NCBI GenBank assembly: GCA_016715865.1
Contig: JADJXM010000014.1
Location: forward strand, 124,001 to 188,000
Length of the DNA: 64,000 nt
DNA from: Acidobacteriota bacterium
GTDB lineage: Bacteria > Acidobacteriota > Blastocatellia > RBC074
Direction: 5' to 3'
Positions 37,280 to 52,073 of the stretch are shown here, piece after piece. A program made the position numbers and the translations under genes. Below the pieces are notes generated by a model. That model was not told the origin of the DNA and did not search any database. It worked only from the letters and a program-made list of their open reading frames with translations. Every line of letters starts with the position of its first letter. Position 1 is the stretch's first letter.

Positions 37280-39637
37280 ATGAAAAACCTGTTTTTCCTT
37301 GGTTTGGCCTTGCTAATGGCCATTCCGCCAGTAAACAGTGCCATCGTCATTCGGCATGACCGAGCCGATGAACGTTACCTTAAGCTCGGCGCCAGGTACC
37401 CGGCAGTGGGTCGTGTCGGCCGCCGGATGGGAGACGGCACATTGATCGGAGATCGCTGGGTGCTGACCGCCGCTCACGTGGCGCGAGGCCTGATGCGCCG
37501 CAGCCCTGAGCCGTCAGTCTTCTTTGGCGATAGCGTGTACCGGGTCGGTCATGCCTACATTCATCCTGATTGGGTGGACATGGGGCCGCACGACATCGCT
37601 GTGTTGGAGCTGACCGAGACGGTAAAGGACATCGAGCCTTTGGCGCTTTATACCCGGAAAGACGAGCAGGGCCGTGTTGCGGTAATGGTCGGGCATGGCC
37701 GCACCGGAACGGGTGACAACCGTGATCGCCGCGATGATGACAAAAAGCGCGGCGCGACGAATCGCATCGAGGAGGTCAATGATCATCACATAGTGTTTCG
37801 CTTCGATGCCCCGCCGAACGGCACCGATCTCGAAGGGATCCCCAGCGGCGGTGACAGTGGAGGCCCGGCTTTGTTGGAGGTGGATGGCGTTGCATTGGTC
37901 GCCGGAGTCAGTTCGGCGGGACGGCCCGGTCCCGGCGGCCCCGGCACGTATGGTGCACTCGATTACTTCACGCGTGCCTCTACTCATGCCGACTGGGTAC
38001 GGCGAGTGCTGGATCGAAAAGTCTCACCTGCTGTTTTTACGCAATCTCGACCCGGGAGCGCCGATCTCAATGCTGAGCAATGGCGTGCCGATTTGCGATT
38101 CATGGCCGAAGAGATGGCAAAAACACACAAGAACCTCTTCCATACCATATCTCGCGAACAGTTCGAGACTGAGGTCAATAAGTTGCACGAGCGCATCCCG
38201 CAACTCGCCCGCCATCAGATCATCGTCGAGCTGATGCGAATCGTGGCGATGGTCGGAGATGGACATACAAACATTGCGCCGACGCGCGATCCAAAGATCG
38301 GCTTTCGCGCTCTGCCCGTAAAGCTCTACCTGTTTAAAGACGGATTGATCGTTCGTGCAGCGACGCGCGAGCACGCTGCTCTGGTCGGCGTGCGCGTGAT
38401 GATGGTCGGAAATGCTTCGGCGGACGAGGCTGTCAGGCGCGCCATCGAGATCACCGGACGCGATAATGAAATGGGGGCGAGATATTTCGCCCCGTTTTTA
38501 CTGACAATGCCGGAAATGCTGCACGCGCTTGGTCTGTCAGGCAATCCCGATGAGACGCAATTCGTGATCGAAAAAGATGGGCGCAGGCAAACCGTCACTC
38601 TCAAGCCAACGGGTCAGCCTGAGATGATGCCGGCGGATACGGATGTTACCTGGATGGCGAGGGAAGGCTGGGTCGATCTGCGTGATCAGGCTTCAGTCCC
38701 ATTGCCGTTGTGGTTGAAAGACCCTCAGAACAAGTTCTGGTTCGAGTATTTGCCCGATACAAAAACCGTCTATGCGCAAATCAATCAGGTCGGCGACAAA
38801 GAGCAGGAAACGCTTGCGGCGTTCTCAGAGCGCCTCTTCACTTTTATTAATGCAAATCCGGTCGAGAAAATGATTCTCGATCTGCGTTTGAATCGCGGTG
38901 GGAATGGAGAGCTGCTGCGCCCGTTGGTTACCGGCCTAATCAAATCGAAGCTTGATCAGCCGGGCAAACTCTTCGCCATCATGGGCCGCAGCACCTGGTC
39001 AGCCGCGCAGTTCCTGCTCAACCACATGGAGCATTGGACGAATGTCATCTTCGTCGGCGAGCCGTCCGGCTCGAAAGGCAATCATTACGGTGATTCGCGC
39101 AGAATCACTCTGCCCAACAGCGGCATCACCGTGCGCGTTTCGATCTATTACTGGCAGGACTGGTCTCCGTGGGATTTTCGGCAATGGACCGCACCGCATC
39201 TGACGGCGGAACTCACCTCAGAGGATTATCGAACGAACGCCGACCCGGCGCTGAAGACTATTCAAAATTACGTGCCGCAAAAAACCTTGACCGAAGTCCT
39301 GGAAGGAGGACTGGCGAAAAACGATCTGGAATTGACTGCAAAACTTTTCCGGCAATTCAAAGCCGAGCCGGTCAATCGTTATCTGCATATCGAAAACCAG
39401 ATGATCGAACTCGGCTACCGGCTGCTCAGGGAAAAGAAACAGGATGCCGGCCTGCTCATTCTCCAACTCAACGTCGAGACCAATCTTCAATCCGCCATCG
39501 CCCATGCAGCTCTGGCCGATGCATTCTTATTCAAGGGAGAGAAAGAACTTGCGCTCAAACACTACGAAAAATCGTTCACGTTGTATCCAGGCAACTTCGA
39601 TGTGCGTGAAAAATTGAAGCAACTCCGGCAAAAGTAA
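37280..39637 (+). CDS. exported two-protease fusion: trypsin-like S1 domain plus S41 (tail-specific protease-like) domain
   Basis: 785 residues in one uninterrupted frame. Signal peptide 1-20. The S1 domain (about 25-250) has a complete triad: His66 (LTAAHV), Asp105 (PHDIAVLEL), Ser193 (GGDSGGPALL). From about 275 an S41-type module follows: a helical N-domain with VAMVGDGHTNIAPTRDP, a PDZ-like stretch, and the core with LDLRLNRGGNG, Ser574 in GRSTWSAAQF and Lys599 in EPSGSKGNHYGD. The Ser-Lys spacing of 25 matches that of E. coli Prc. C-terminal TPR-like helices (about 670-785). It is probably periplasmic or extracellular. I do not know this fusion as a standard family. Confidence 0.85.
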   Translation: MKNLFFLGLALLMAIPPVNSAIVIRHDRADERYLKLGARYPAVGRVGRRMGDGTLIGDRWVLTAAHVARGLMRRSPEPSVFFGDSVYRVGHAYIHPDWVDMGPHDIAVLELTETVKDIEPLALYTRKDEQGRVAVMVGHGRTGTGDNRDRRDDDKKRGATNRIEEVNDHHIVFRFDAPPNGTDLEGIPSGGDSGGPALLEVDGVALVAGVSSAGRPGPGGPGTYGALDYFTRASTHADWVRRVLDRKVSPAVFTQSRPGSADLNAEQWRADLRFMAEEMAKTHKNLFHTISREQFETEVNKLHERIPQLARHQIIVELMRIVAMVGDGHTNIAPTRDPKIGFRALPVKLYLFKDGLIVRAATREHAALVGVRVMMVGNASADEAVRRAIEITGRDNEMGARYFAPFLLTMPEMLHALGLSGNPDETQFVIEKDGRRQTVTLKPTGQPEMMPADTDVTWMAREGWVDLRDQASVPLPLWLKDPQNKFWFEYLPDTKTVYAQINQVGDKEQETLAAFSERLFTFINANPVEKMILDLRLNRGGNGELLRPLVTGLIKSKLDQPGKLFAIMGRSTWSAAQFLLNHMEHWTNVIFVGEPSGSKGNHYGDSRRITLPNSGITVRVSIYYWQDWSPWDFRQWTAPHLTAELTSEDYRTNADPALKTIQNYVPQKTLTEVLEGGLAKNDLELTAKLFRQFKAEPVNRYLHIENQMIELGYRLLREKKQDAGLLILQLNVETNLQSAIAHAALADAFLFKGEKELALKHYEKSFTLYPGNFDVREKLKQLRQK

Positions 39638-39703
39638 AGGCCTGGAAATCAATCCCGGCTATCATGCTTTCCGTAAAAAGTTCCGAGGACTGGAGAACTG
39701 AGA

Positions 39704-40972
39704 ATGACGAGAACAAAGGATGGAACAGATGCGAGATACCTTCAGGTATTACAGGGTAAACCGGGGTTCAAGAATGGTTTAACGAGGATTTTCAAGCATC
39801 CTCTTCTCGTTTTAGTGGCTGCAGCGATAATGGTGCTGGCGCTGGAAGACAGCGGGCCTGTATCCGGACAAATCCGTGTGAGTCCGGCACGGAAAACCCA
39901 ACAGAGAAAGACTCCGCAATCGCGTTATCACACTGCCATCCAATCGGGTCGAACCGCTGTTCGTGAGTTGATGAAGACGACTCAAATTCCAGGTTTGTCG
40001 GTCGCGGTTGGAGTAAATGGTCAGGTCGTCTGGGCGGAAGGATTCGGGCTGGCAGATGTTGAACAGCAAACACCGGTCACGCTGCAAACCCGGTTTCGTC
40101 TCGGCAGCGTTTCAAAGATGCTGACCGTCGCGGCGGTCGCCCGGTTGCACGAGGAAGGAAAACTAGATCTCGACGCGCCGATTCAACGATATGTGCCGTC
40201 TTTCCCGGATAAGGGACAACCGATCACAGCACGGCAGCTGGCAGGCCATCTCAGTGGCATTCGACACTATCAACCAAAAGATTACACCGGCGGACGCAAT
40301 ATTGATTTCACACATTACGATACCATCCTCAGTTCGTTGAATATCTTTCAGGATGATCCGCTCGTAGCGCCACCGGGGACGCGTTATTTCTACTCGACCT
40401 TTGGGTACACGCTGCTCAGTCAGGTGGTTGAGAGCGCTGCGCAGCAAAACTTTCTTGATTATCTGGATGAACGGATCTTCCGCCAGCTGAAGATGGCGCA
40501 GACGGTTGCTGATCGTCCCGAGCTCATCATTCCAAATCGAACACGTTTCTACGAACGCAACCGGGATGGACGAATCCTCAATGCACGGTATGTTGATTCG
40601 AGTTACAAGTGGGCGGGTGGAGGTTTTTTATCGACGGCGGAAGACCTCGTCGCGTTCGGCTCTGCTCATTTGCAACCGGGCTTTTTCAAGGCCGGCACGC
40701 TTGAGTTGCTGTTCACTCCGCAACGTACGGCTGACGGTAAGGAGACCGGTGTCGGTATTGGCTGGCGTATTGGCAGTGACGCGCAGAAACGCCGCATTAT
40801 ACATCACGCGGGCAGCATCAATGGCGGGCGCGCAGTGCTTGTCATTTACCCGGAAACGGGAATTGTGGTTGCGCTGCTTTCCAATCTGAGTCAGACGCCT
40901 GCCGCAGTCGAAAAGGAGGCGCAAGCACTTGCAGCAGCCTTTCTTTCCATCATTGAAAAGCCATCGAAGTGA
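39704..40972 (+). CDS. exported serine hydrolase, beta-lactamase/LACTB-like
   Basis: 422 residues, class C beta-lactamase fold. N-terminal anchor about 33-47. Catalytic SxxK at Ser135-Lys138 (LGSVSKML). The second motif is YSTFGY instead of YSN, as I recall for LACTB-like peptidases. HHAGSINGG supplies the third motif. TARQLAGHLSGIRHY is typical of the LACTB subgroup, which cleaves peptides rather than beta-lactams. Last of the exported-hydrolase run. Confidence 0.88.
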   Translation: MTRTKDGTDARYLQVLQGKPGFKNGLTRIFKHPLLVLVAAAIMVLALEDSGPVSGQIRVSPARKTQQRKTPQSRYHTAIQSGRTAVRELMKTTQIPGLSVAVGVNGQVVWAEGFGLADVEQQTPVTLQTRFRLGSVSKMLTVAAVARLHEEGKLDLDAPIQRYVPSFPDKGQPITARQLAGHLSGIRHYQPKDYTGGRNIDFTHYDTILSSLNIFQDDPLVAPPGTRYFYSTFGYTLLSQVVESAAQQNFLDYLDERIFRQLKMAQTVADRPELIIPNRTRFYERNRDGRILNARYVDSSYKWAGGGFLSTAEDLVAFGSAHLQPGFFKAGTLELLFTPQRTADGKETGVGIGWRIGSDAQKRRIIHHAGSINGGRAVLVIYPETGIVVALLSNLSQTPAAVEKEAQALAAAFLSIIEKPSK

Positions 40973-40997
40973 CAGGGAATCACTATTTAATAAAAGA

Positions 40998-41082
<85 letters not shown>

Positions 41083-41182
41083 GGCAGCAGTCTTGCGACT
41101 GAGAGGTGATTCAAAGGAACCGAAATTATAAGTGGCGCTACCCGGACGGTCAAGCAGCACTGCTGATCAACCTTGTCAGGGG

Positions 41183-41590
<408 letters not shown>

Positions 41591-41632
41591 GCTTATTTCT
41601 CCTTCCAGCAAATGCCAGGATCTGAACGACGG

Positions 41633-42892
41633 TCATTCAAATATAATTTTTAAAAACCTGAGTTTACCTACCTGGATCTGAGCTTTATCGACGATGCCGG
41701 TGTCTATTTCGTATACGACATCGGCGATCTTTTCGCCGTTCAGCTTGACGCCGCCCTGAGAAATCAACCTTCTCGCTTCGGCTTTTGACGGCGCAAGATC
41801 GGTCTGAAGCAGGAGATCGACCAGTTTGATCTTCCCAGCCGGGGCCTTGATCGATCGCGAATCGATATCGCTCGGCGCCTGATGCTCGCGAAATCGGCGA
41901 ATGAACTCCGATTCGGCACGATCGGCTTCAGCCTGCGAATGAAAATCCGCTACGATCTTTTTCGCCAGTTCTGATTTTACATCACGAGGGTGTCGTTTGC
42001 CCGTCTCGGCATCGTTTTTCAGCTTCGAGATTTCATCGAGTGTCAGATCGGTCAGCAGTTCATAATATCGCCACATCAGTTCATCACTGATCGACATGGC
42101 CTTTCCATAAATGTCTTCGGGCGATTCAGTGATGCCGATGTAGTTATTGAGGCTCTTTGACATCTTGTTGACGCCATCGAGCCCTTCAAGCAGCGGAGTC
42201 GTCATGATCGCCTGCGGTTCGACCCCGTAGCTGCGCTGAATCTCTCGCGCCATGAGCAGGTTGAACTTCTGATCGGTCCCGCCGAGTTCGACGTTTGCCC
42301 TGAGCGCCACAGAATCGTATCCCTGAACCAGCGGATAGAGCAGTTCATGGACGCTGATCGGGACACCGCTCGAGTAACGTCTGGCGAAATCGTCGCGCTC
42401 GAGCATCTGCGCGATCGTTGCTTTGGCAGTCAGGCGAATGAAATCCTCCGGGGTGAAGGCATTCATCCAGCTCCCGTTGAATTCGATGATCGTCTTTTCA
42501 GGATCGAGCAGTTTGAAGATCTGTGTCTTGTAGGTTTCGGCGTTCGCCTCGATCTGTTCGCGCGTCAGCGGCGGACGGGTTGAATTCCGGCCAGTCGGAT
42601 CGCCGATCATGGCGGTGAAAGATCCGATCAGAAAGATGACGTCATGCCCGAGTTGCTGGAAATGGCGCATTTTGCGGATGAGAACCGTATGGCCCACATG
42701 CAGGTCGGGCGCTGTCGGATCGAAGCCGGCCTTGACGCGCAGCTTCCGCCCGGTCTCGCTGGCCCGGCCCAGCTTCGCCTTAAGCTCCTCAAGCGGTATG
42801 ACATCGATCGTCCCTTTGGTTAAGTATGATATCTGTTCGTTGAGCGTCATATATATATTTCGGATTGAATCTCTATCCTGCTGATACTTCAT
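41633..42892 (-). CDS. tyrS: tyrosyl-tRNA synthetase
   Basis: Class I aminoacyl-tRNA synthetase of 419 residues, TyrZ-like subgroup. HIGH-type motif in DLHVGHTVLI, GGTDQKFNLLMAREI, KMSKS motif (NKMSKSLNNYIG), and a C-terminal S4 RNA-binding domain (KAEARRLISQGGVKLNGEKI). The start is uncertain: the ATG at 42892 has AAAGG nearby and overlaps the upstream gene by 20 bases; the ATG at 42850 (MTLNEQISYLTKG) fits the family N-terminus but lacks a ribosome site. Last of a tightly packed minus-strand unit. Confidence 0.95.
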   Translation of the reverse strand: MKYQQDRDSIRNIYMTLNEQISYLTKGTIDVIPLEELKAKLGRASETGRKLRVKAGFDPTAPDLHVGHTVLIRKMRHFQQLGHDVIFLIGSFTAMIGDPTGRNSTRPPLTREQIEANAETYKTQIFKLLDPEKTIIEFNGSWMNAFTPEDFIRLTAKATIAQMLERDDFARRYSSGVPISVHELLYPLVQGYDSVALRANVELGGTDQKFNLLMAREIQRSYGVEPQAIMTTPLLEGLDGVNKMSKSLNNYIGITESPEDIYGKAMSISDELMWRYYELLTDLTLDEISKLKNDAETGKRHPRDVKSELAKKIVADFHSQAEADRAESEFIRRFREHQAPSDIDSRSIKAPAGKIKLVDLLLQTDLAPSKAEARRLISQGGVKLNGEKIADVVYEIDTGIVDKAQIQVGKLRFLKIIFE

Positions 42893-43375
42893 GACCTTTC
42901 AGCTTTTTCGTCGCCATTTCCCGGAAGGCGATGATCATCTCTTCGCCCTGAAAAGCCCGTTTCGGTAAAAAGTTGAATGAATCGTTGCCATAAATCAGCA
43001 AAAATCCGGCCGGACTCTCAATCATCCGCTGGTAATAGAGCCAGGTGAGGTCAGATTTCGTCTGACCCATCAGATACTCGACGCCATCCTCGCTGACTGA
43101 GACGATATGTTCGATCCGGTAAAAAGGCTCGCGCTGCCATTTTCGACGCGCATTCCAGCGCCTGATCATCGGCGCTGTGAGAGGTACCGCCAATCCAGCC
43201 GCCAGACCGAGGATCGCATACATATTCAATGAGTCCAGAAAGAACCACAATGCGCTGACGATCAGCAGCAGTCCCCCGACGATCTTCTCGGGCGTTACCG
43301 GATACCTGTCGCGAAGCAGAAACTCCTTCGCCTCATAATATTCATTCCAATCAAGGTGGAAACGGATGTTGAGAC

Positions 43376-43379
<4 letters not shown>
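42873..43379 (-). CDS. YcxB-like membrane protein
   Basis: 168 residues. Two transmembrane helices at about 33-50 and 52-70, then a YcxB-type cytoplasmic domain (EHIVSVSEDGVEYLMGQTKS, YYQRMIESPAGFLLIYGND, LPKRAF). Role unknown. Its start overlaps the stop of the VWA gene by 4 bases and its end overlaps tyrS, so the three genes are probably one operon. Confidence 0.75.
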
Positions 43380-44661
<1,282 letters not shown>

Positions 44662-44662
44662 A

Positions 44663-44702
<40 letters not shown>

Positions 44703-44754
44703 CATAAGCCCGCACAAGAATTCATATAAGAATCGAAAGGTTTCAGGAACATAA

Positions 44755-46446
<1,692 letters not shown>

Positions 46447-46476
46447 CATCCGGTTGTGCGATTGATTGAATAATCT

Positions 46477-47504
<1,028 letters not shown>

Positions 47505-47526
<22 letters not shown>

Positions 47527-48161
47527 AGGCGGGCGGGGCGATGAGCGACATCGCTGCGCGTTTCGCTGAGTTCGCGAATCCGGCCTTGCGCGAGGACCTT
47601 CTTGCGGAAGTTACGCTTGTCGACCGGTTTTTGCAGGATGATCTCATAGACGCGCTGCAGTTCCGAGAGGGTGAATTTTTTTGGGAGGAGTTCGTAACCG
47701 ACGGTCGTCCACTCGATCTTGTTGCGCAGACGCCAGACGGCATAATCGAGAATCCGTTTATGATCGAATGCGAGTTTTCCGCCGGTTTTCGTGTCGAAGA
47801 CTGAGTGCCACCGGGCATCGGCCGCGTCTGATGCGGCGCGAATGTGCTGTCTGTCGGCGTCGACAAGGGCAAAATAAGAAACGCTGATGACTCGACCGCG
47901 CGGGTCCCGTCCCGGATCGCCGAAAGTATAGAGTTGTTCGAGGTAGACGTTGGTTACGCCGGCCTCTTCGCTCAACTCACGCGCTGCCGCGGCCTCCAGC
48001 GATTCGCCTAATTCAACAAAGCCTCCCGGCAGGGCCCAGCATCCCTTGAATGGCTCTCCGCCGCGCCTGATCAGCAGCACTTTCAGATCGTCATCAGCGA
48101 TCGTGAAGATCACCAGATCGACCGTCACTGACGGACGCGGGTATTTGTCGAGTGGACTCAT
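47505..48161 (-). CDS. NrtR-like Nudix protein (regulator or ADP-ribose hydrolase)
   Basis: About 218 residues. N-terminal Nudix domain with a complete Nudix box (GFVELGESLEAAAARELSEE, then AG), and a C-terminal winged-helix region (KKFTLSELQRVYEIILQKPV, KRNFRKKVLAQGRI) typical of NrtR regulators of NAD biosynthesis. True NrtR proteins often have an impaired Nudix box; this one is intact, so it may hydrolyse ADP-ribose as well. The NAD salvage genes just upstream on the same strand support the regulator role. The start is uncertain: ATG 48161 (spacing 13) or ATG 48173 (too close to AAGGAG). Confidence 0.85.
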
Positions 48162-48317
48162 ACTGGTGAGCATTCTCCTTGACTAGCGTATCTGCCAACC
48201 CGGAATAGTTTCCAGTCGCTTCTTAACGGTTTGCTTTGAGTCATAATCGCGACCTGGCAGACAGAAATGAACCTGCACCGTCAATAGTTCTGGAAACTGG
48301 AAACTCTCAACTGGAAA

Positions 48318-48922
<605 letters not shown>

Positions 48923-48926
<4 letters not shown>

Positions 48927-49485
48927 TGTGGATCGACTCCTGCACCCTGCTTCTCTGCATATGCTTTGAAAATCCTGTAATCATCCAATGTGAACAGGAC
49001 GAAAACGGCCCGTTTAACCGCGCTTTCGGGATGCTCGACGGCAAAGTCACGAACGGCATCGATCATGACCTGCGCGCATTCGTCCACAGGGAACGCCGCC
49101 ACTCCCGTAGCCAGCGCCGGAAAGGCTATGGAATCCAACAGCAGATGATCGGACTTGAGAGAGAGTTGAGCGTGGCGTTTCTGATTATCTCCGCGCTCGA
49201 TTCTGTGCCGGGCTTTTTGGGTACGGCCAGGTCCTCATCGCGATATCCCATCGCGGCGGCATGGATGACATACCGGTTCGGCAGCTTTCCGGCACCAGTG
49301 ACAGCCGCTTCACCCAGTCGTATCGGGCCCTGACGGCGCGCCTCCTCGTCGATGGTCGCCCCGCCTTTGCGCAGGATGGCGCCGGCAACGCCGGAACCAA
49401 GCCACAACTCAGTATTGGCTGCATTGACAATAGCAGCGATATCCGGTTGATCGGTGATGTCTCCCTGTCTGATCTCGATTCTCAA
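48923..49485 (-). pseudogene. macro-domain (ADP-ribose-binding) protein, frameshifted
   Basis: The N-terminal part (TTG at 49485, after GAGG) reads IEIRQGDITDQPDIAAIVNA, ANTELWLGSGVAGAILRKGG, GEAAVTGAGKLPNRYVIHAA: a normal macro domain. Near 49150-49165, in a CTCTCTC run, the frame is lost. The remainder, SDHLLLDSIAFPALATGVAA to GVDPQ, continues in another frame to the stop overlapping pncA. One missing base would restore about 188 residues. It may be a genuine mutation or a sequencing error at the CT run. Macro proteins hydrolyse or bind ADP-ribose derivatives, which fits an NAD operon. Confidence 0.85.
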
Positions 49486-49495
49486 ATCATAGCCC

Positions 49496-50866
49496 TCAAA
49501 CAGTTGAATGAGCCAGTCTCTCCAGCAGCGCCCGTCGAGTCGCTTCGAGCTTCTCGCTGTATGCGACGGGATAGACTGCCGGATTATCCAAAGCCTTGAA
49601 TCGGGCCGGCAACTGAGCAGTCTGTTCGGCCGCGCGCAAGCGCGATTCATTCAGCCCAGGCAAACGATCGATCAGTTGCCCGTTCGACATCACCCGCTTC
49701 AACAGCGGTTCGGCCGGCGAATGATCTTCGTCCTCGATGGCGATGGTATCGCTCGCAAATGTTTCATCTGACGAACTGTGCCGCCAGACCTGTTTACGCA
49801 TAGGGTAGGTCGCCTTGTCCCGGCTCATCTTCATTTTCGGATCGTGGCGGTGATTGTAATCAACCTCGACCAGCTTGTAGACGCCGCCCAGGGCCGGCGC
49901 GTCACGTGATGTCGATAACTCTGTCCCGACCCCGAACAGATCGATCCGCGCCCCGTCACTCAACATTCGCGCGATCTTGAATTCATCCAGATCACCACTC
50001 GCCATGATCTTCGTTCCCTGCATACCCGATGCATCCAGAATCCTGCGCACTTCGATCGACAAGGCCGTCATATCCCCGCTGTCAAGGCGAACTCCGCGCA
50101 ATGCCGGCCCGAACTGCGTCGCCATCCGCGCGGCCTCGATCGTGTCGTAAGTATCCAGCAGCAGGGTCGTGCTCTCCGGAAATGTCCTGAAATAGGCGCG
50201 AAAGGCATCCATTTCATTATCGAACGCCATCGTGAATGAGTGTGCAGCCGTCCCGAAAACGGGCAGATCGAACATCTTCCCGGCTTCGACATTCGATGTC
50301 CCGATGCATCCGCCGATATATGCCGCTCGCGCCGCGTATATCGCCGCTTCAAATCCATGACAGCGGCGAGCTCCGAATTCGATGACACCCCTTCCACGTG
50401 CCGCTTCAACGATCCTCGCCGCTTTCGTGGCAATCAGTGTCTGAAAGTTGATCGTAGCCAGCAGATAGGTCTCGACAATCTGGGCCTCTGTCATCGGCGC
50501 CGTCACGCGCAACAAAGGCTCGCCGGCAAATGCCACTGTCCCTTCAGCCATCGCCCAGACTTCTCCCGTAAACTGGAAATTGCGAAGATATTCGAAAAAA
50601 TCGGGCGAAATTCCTGCAAAGACCTGAAGCCCGCGTAAATATTCTATCTCCTCGTCGCTGAAACTCAGATTCCGTAAATATGACAGCGCCTGTTCGAGAC
50701 CCGCCACCACCAGATACGATCGCTGCTCAGGCAACCTCCGCACGAACAGTTCGAAACTCGCCCTCTCATGCCTCTCATTCGCCAGATATGCCGCTGCCAT
50801 CGTCAACTGATAAAGATCCGTCGCCAACCCCGATAATCGCGCTCCTTCTTTGCTGCCTTCGATCAT
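49496..50866 (-). CDS. pncB: nicotinate phosphoribosyltransferase
   Basis: 456 residues. Converts nicotinate and PRPP to nicotinate mononucleotide. LATDLYQLTMAAAYL at the start, EFGARRCHGFEAAIYAARAA, GTAAHSFTMAF, and LDSGDMTALSIEVRRILDAS with IMASGDLDEFKI are hallmarks of the family, including the catalytic-His region. First gene of a minus-strand unit with the macro-domain gene (11-base gap) and pncA. Confidence 0.94.
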   Translation of the reverse strand: MIEGSKEGARLSGLATDLYQLTMAAAYLANERHERASFELFVRRLPEQRSYLVVAGLEQALSYLRNLSFSDEEIEYLRGLQVFAGISPDFFEYLRNFQFTGEVWAMAEGTVAFAGEPLLRVTAPMTEAQIVETYLLATINFQTLIATKAARIVEAARGRGVIEFGARRCHGFEAAIYAARAAYIGGCIGTSNVEAGKMFDLPVFGTAAHSFTMAFDNEMDAFRAYFRTFPESTTLLLDTYDTIEAARMATQFGPALRGVRLDSGDMTALSIEVRRILDASGMQGTKIMASGDLDEFKIARMLSDGARIDLFGVGTELSTSRDAPALGGVYKLVEVDYNHRHDPKMKMSRDKATYPMRKQVWRHSSSDETFASDTIAIEDEDHSPAEPLLKRVMSNGQLIDRLPGLNESRLRAAEQTAQLPARFKALDNPAVYPVAYSEKLEATRRALLERLAHSTV

Positions 50867-51091
50867 ATTTTAACCAGTCTCGTTCATTCTTCATGCTTAG
50901 TGTAGTAAATACACGAAGCATATCCTTCGAACCGGGATCTGTCAATCGTGGCGGTGTTTTGACGCAGGGGGCGATTGAGGAGCATGATGAAAGCCGGGAA
51001 GAGAAAGTGACTGAACCTTTGACATTGCATGGGCGTATATCACTTATTGGAGCGGTAAAGAGCTGGATGTGAAACAAGAGGAGGTACGGTA

Positions 51092-52048
51092 ATGGCTGGC
51101 AGCATCTTTGATCAATTGCGTGAAGCGGCCCGAAAGACGGCGCAGGATCTGGACGATAAGCTTGATTTGAAGGGCAAAATGGACCAGGCGGGCAAGGTCG
51201 CTGGTGAAGCCGCCCGTAAGGCCGAGGAGACGCTGACGCAGGCATCGGCGCAGGCTCGCGAGCAGTTTGAAAAGATCGATCAGGATTACAAGGTCAGCGA
51301 CAATCTGCGCGACACCGCTGCCAAAGCTGAAGATTCGATCAGACAGGGCGCCGAGGGTTTTTCGAAAGCTGCCGAAGAGACTGCACGCGATGTCTTCGGC
51401 AGCGCTCAGACCTATTACCGGCGCGCCGAGCAGGCGTACAATGTTGGCTCCGGCGGCGCGCGTTTGACGGAAGCGGCCGTCACCGGATTCGAAAAGGCGC
51501 GCATCTGGATCAGGGAAAATCCTGGAAAGACCGCTGTCGTTACATTTTCGATGATCGCCGGCATTCGTGCGGGATCGGCATTGCCAGGCCTCGGAGCGAC
51601 AGTTCTGGGAGCAGGCGGTGCCGGAAACTGGTTCCTGCACAGCGCTTTGCCGATCGTCGGTATCCGCAAGTTAACCGAACGCTATGATCAGTATCTGAAG
51701 GAGCAGGAAAAGCGGATCGCCGAGGGCCAGATCGATGATGCCGAGAAAGCCCGACTCGAATTTCAGCGGAATATGACGAAGTATGTCGGCGCGCCGCTGC
51801 TTGGAGCTTTCAGCGTTGCGGCCGGCGCGACCATGATCGGAGCCGCTTTCTCTGGCGCAACTGTGACCGGACTTCCCGTCAGCCTGATCCTCGGAGCCAA
51901 CCCGCTGCTCAATGGCATCTGGTTCTTCGCCAATGGCGTGATCTGTATCAGCGAGGGGTACAGGTTCTTCATGATCGCACTGGCTGATCAGGAGGAGGTC
52001 GAAAGAGTGGTTCGCGAAATTAAAGGACTGCTCCCGGCCGCTGTCTGA
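51092..52048 (+). CDS. amphipathic-helix protein with C-terminal membrane region, unknown function
   Basis: 318 residues. The N-terminal 115 residues are a long charged helix rich in Ala, Lys, Glu and Gln (EAARKAEETLTQASAQAREQ) that resembles LEA/apolipoprotein-like or YtxH-type sequence. The C-terminal half has several hydrophobic, Gly/Ala-rich segments (SALPGLGATVLGAGGAGNWF; LLGAFSVAAGATMIGAAFSG; VSLILGANPLLNGIWFFANG). No signal peptide. GAGGAGG precedes the ATG. I do not recognise the family. It may coat or bend a membrane or protect it under stress; this is speculation from composition. Confidence 0.7.
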   Translation: MAGSIFDQLREAARKTAQDLDDKLDLKGKMDQAGKVAGEAARKAEETLTQASAQAREQFEKIDQDYKVSDNLRDTAAKAEDSIRQGAEGFSKAAEETARDVFGSAQTYYRRAEQAYNVGSGGARLTEAAVTGFEKARIWIRENPGKTAVVTFSMIAGIRAGSALPGLGATVLGAGGAGNWFLHSALPIVGIRKLTERYDQYLKEQEKRIAEGQIDDAEKARLEFQRNMTKYVGAPLLGAFSVAAGATMIGAAFSGATVTGLPVSLILGANPLLNGIWFFANGVICISEGYRFFMIALADQEEVERVVREIKGLLPAAV

Positions 52049-52073
52049 CCCGGTACAGTCCCTGATTACGTTT

